5,327 bases of DNA from Gammaproteobacteria bacterium (GTDB lineage: Bacteria; Pseudomonadota; Gammaproteobacteria; Pseudomonadales; Oleiphilaceae). Positions within the stretch are counted from its first letter, which is position 1, and each line of letters begins with the position of its first letter. The position numbers and the translations under genes are program-made. The notes under the pieces are model-generated. The model searched no databases. It had not been told where the DNA came from and worked only from the letters and a program-made list of their open reading frames with translations. The stretch lies in the NCBI GenBank assembly GCA_003695085.1, contig RFIV01000152.1, positions 1-5,327 on the forward strand, read 5' to 3'. Below, piece after piece: positions 5,213 through 5,327 of the stretch.

Positions 5213-5258
5213 GAGGGGTCCACGGGGTGTGTGAATCAGGTGCCAAGGTCAGGCGGCA

Positions 5259-5288
5259 ATGATAGAGTAAGGTTCATGTTTTCAACAA
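5259..5288 (-). promoter_or_regulatory. Candidate promoter for the VanZ-like gene
   Basis: On the minus strand TATCAT (5264-5259) is a 5/6 match to the -10 element. TTGTTG (5288-5283) is a possible -35 at 18 bp; the overlapping TTGAAA (5285-5280) matches better but at 15 bp. Transcription would start near 5252, giving a leader of about 40 nt. The 88-bp region also has to serve the rightward gene at 5301, for which no clear promoter was seen. Confidence 0.35.
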
Positions 5289-5300
5289 GGGTGCCACTCA

Positions 5301-5327
5301 ATGAATGACCTGGGACGCGGTCTGGAC
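5301..5327 (+). CDS. Start of an unidentified rightward gene (partial)
   Basis: An open frame begins with ATG at 5301 and reads MNDLGRGLD to the window end. AAGG at 5287-5290 lies about 10 nt upstream, a rather distant ribosome site. An overlapping ATG at 5305 in another frame (MTWDAVW) is an alternative. The placement, divergent from the VanZ-like gene with 88 bp between, suits a gene start. Nine codons are too few to identify a product. Confidence 0.4.

Noticed and set aside
1..5327. Mobile elements, CRISPR, tRNA/rRNA, phage or defence genes
   Set aside because: No transposase, terminal repeats, regularly spaced repeats or tRNA cloverleaf were seen on either strand. All protein genes are ordinary chromosomal families.

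Overview
The window (about 60% G+C by eye) looks like the chromosome of a free-living gammaproteobacterium. Several things point there: a UbiH/UbiF/VisC-type ubiquinone hydroxylase, a DegQ-type periplasmic protease, a SelU tRNA selenouridine synthase, and above all a CsrB/RsmZ-type small RNA with a GacA-type upstream box. That combination suggests the Pseudomonadales/Oceanospirillales side of the class. The genus cannot be named from this sequence. All protein genes look like ordinary core or housekeeping genes. I see no mobile element, tRNA, rRNA or CRISPR array.

Left part (1-2518): the 5' part of a flavin-dependent ubiquinone-biosynthesis hydroxylase runs leftward out of the window from a TTG start at 554. 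A 74-bp divergent promoter region separates it from a rightward degQ (GTG start at 629), a secreted two-PDZ serine protease with an intact His-Asp-Ser triad. Its stop codon directly abuts that of a leftward YbaK/EbsC-family aminoacyl-tRNA deacylase-like gene, the two stops together forming TGATCA.

Middle part (2519-4441): a 95-bp gap with a candidate promoter and an FNR/Anr-like box leads to leftward selU (mnmH), with its rhodanese Cys97 and P-loop intact. SelU and the YbaK-like protein both act on tRNA or aminoacyl-tRNA and could be partly co-transcribed. A short divergent intergenic region with a perfect 12-bp palindrome separates selU from a rightward class I SAM-dependent methyltransferase resembling the PrmA/ETFB-lysine methyltransferase group.

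Right part (4442-5327): the 372-bp stretch without a protein gene is the most interesting region. On the minus strand it holds a candidate small RNA of about 190 nt with roughly a dozen GGA motifs, at least two of them displayed as AGGAA/AGGAC pentaloops on perfect 4-bp stems. It has a -10 box (CATAAT) at its 5' end and an intrinsic terminator at its 3' end whose U-tract lies over the last codons of the methyltransferase. About 180 bp upstream of the predicted start is an 18-bp palindromic box, TGTAGT-N6-CTTACA, close to the GacA/UvrY consensus TGTAAG-N6-CTTACA. It overlaps the stop codon of the neighbouring VanZ-like membrane-protein gene. This is the arrangement expected for a GacA-activated RNA that sequesters CsrA/RsmA. 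The window ends with the first nine codons of an unidentified rightward gene.
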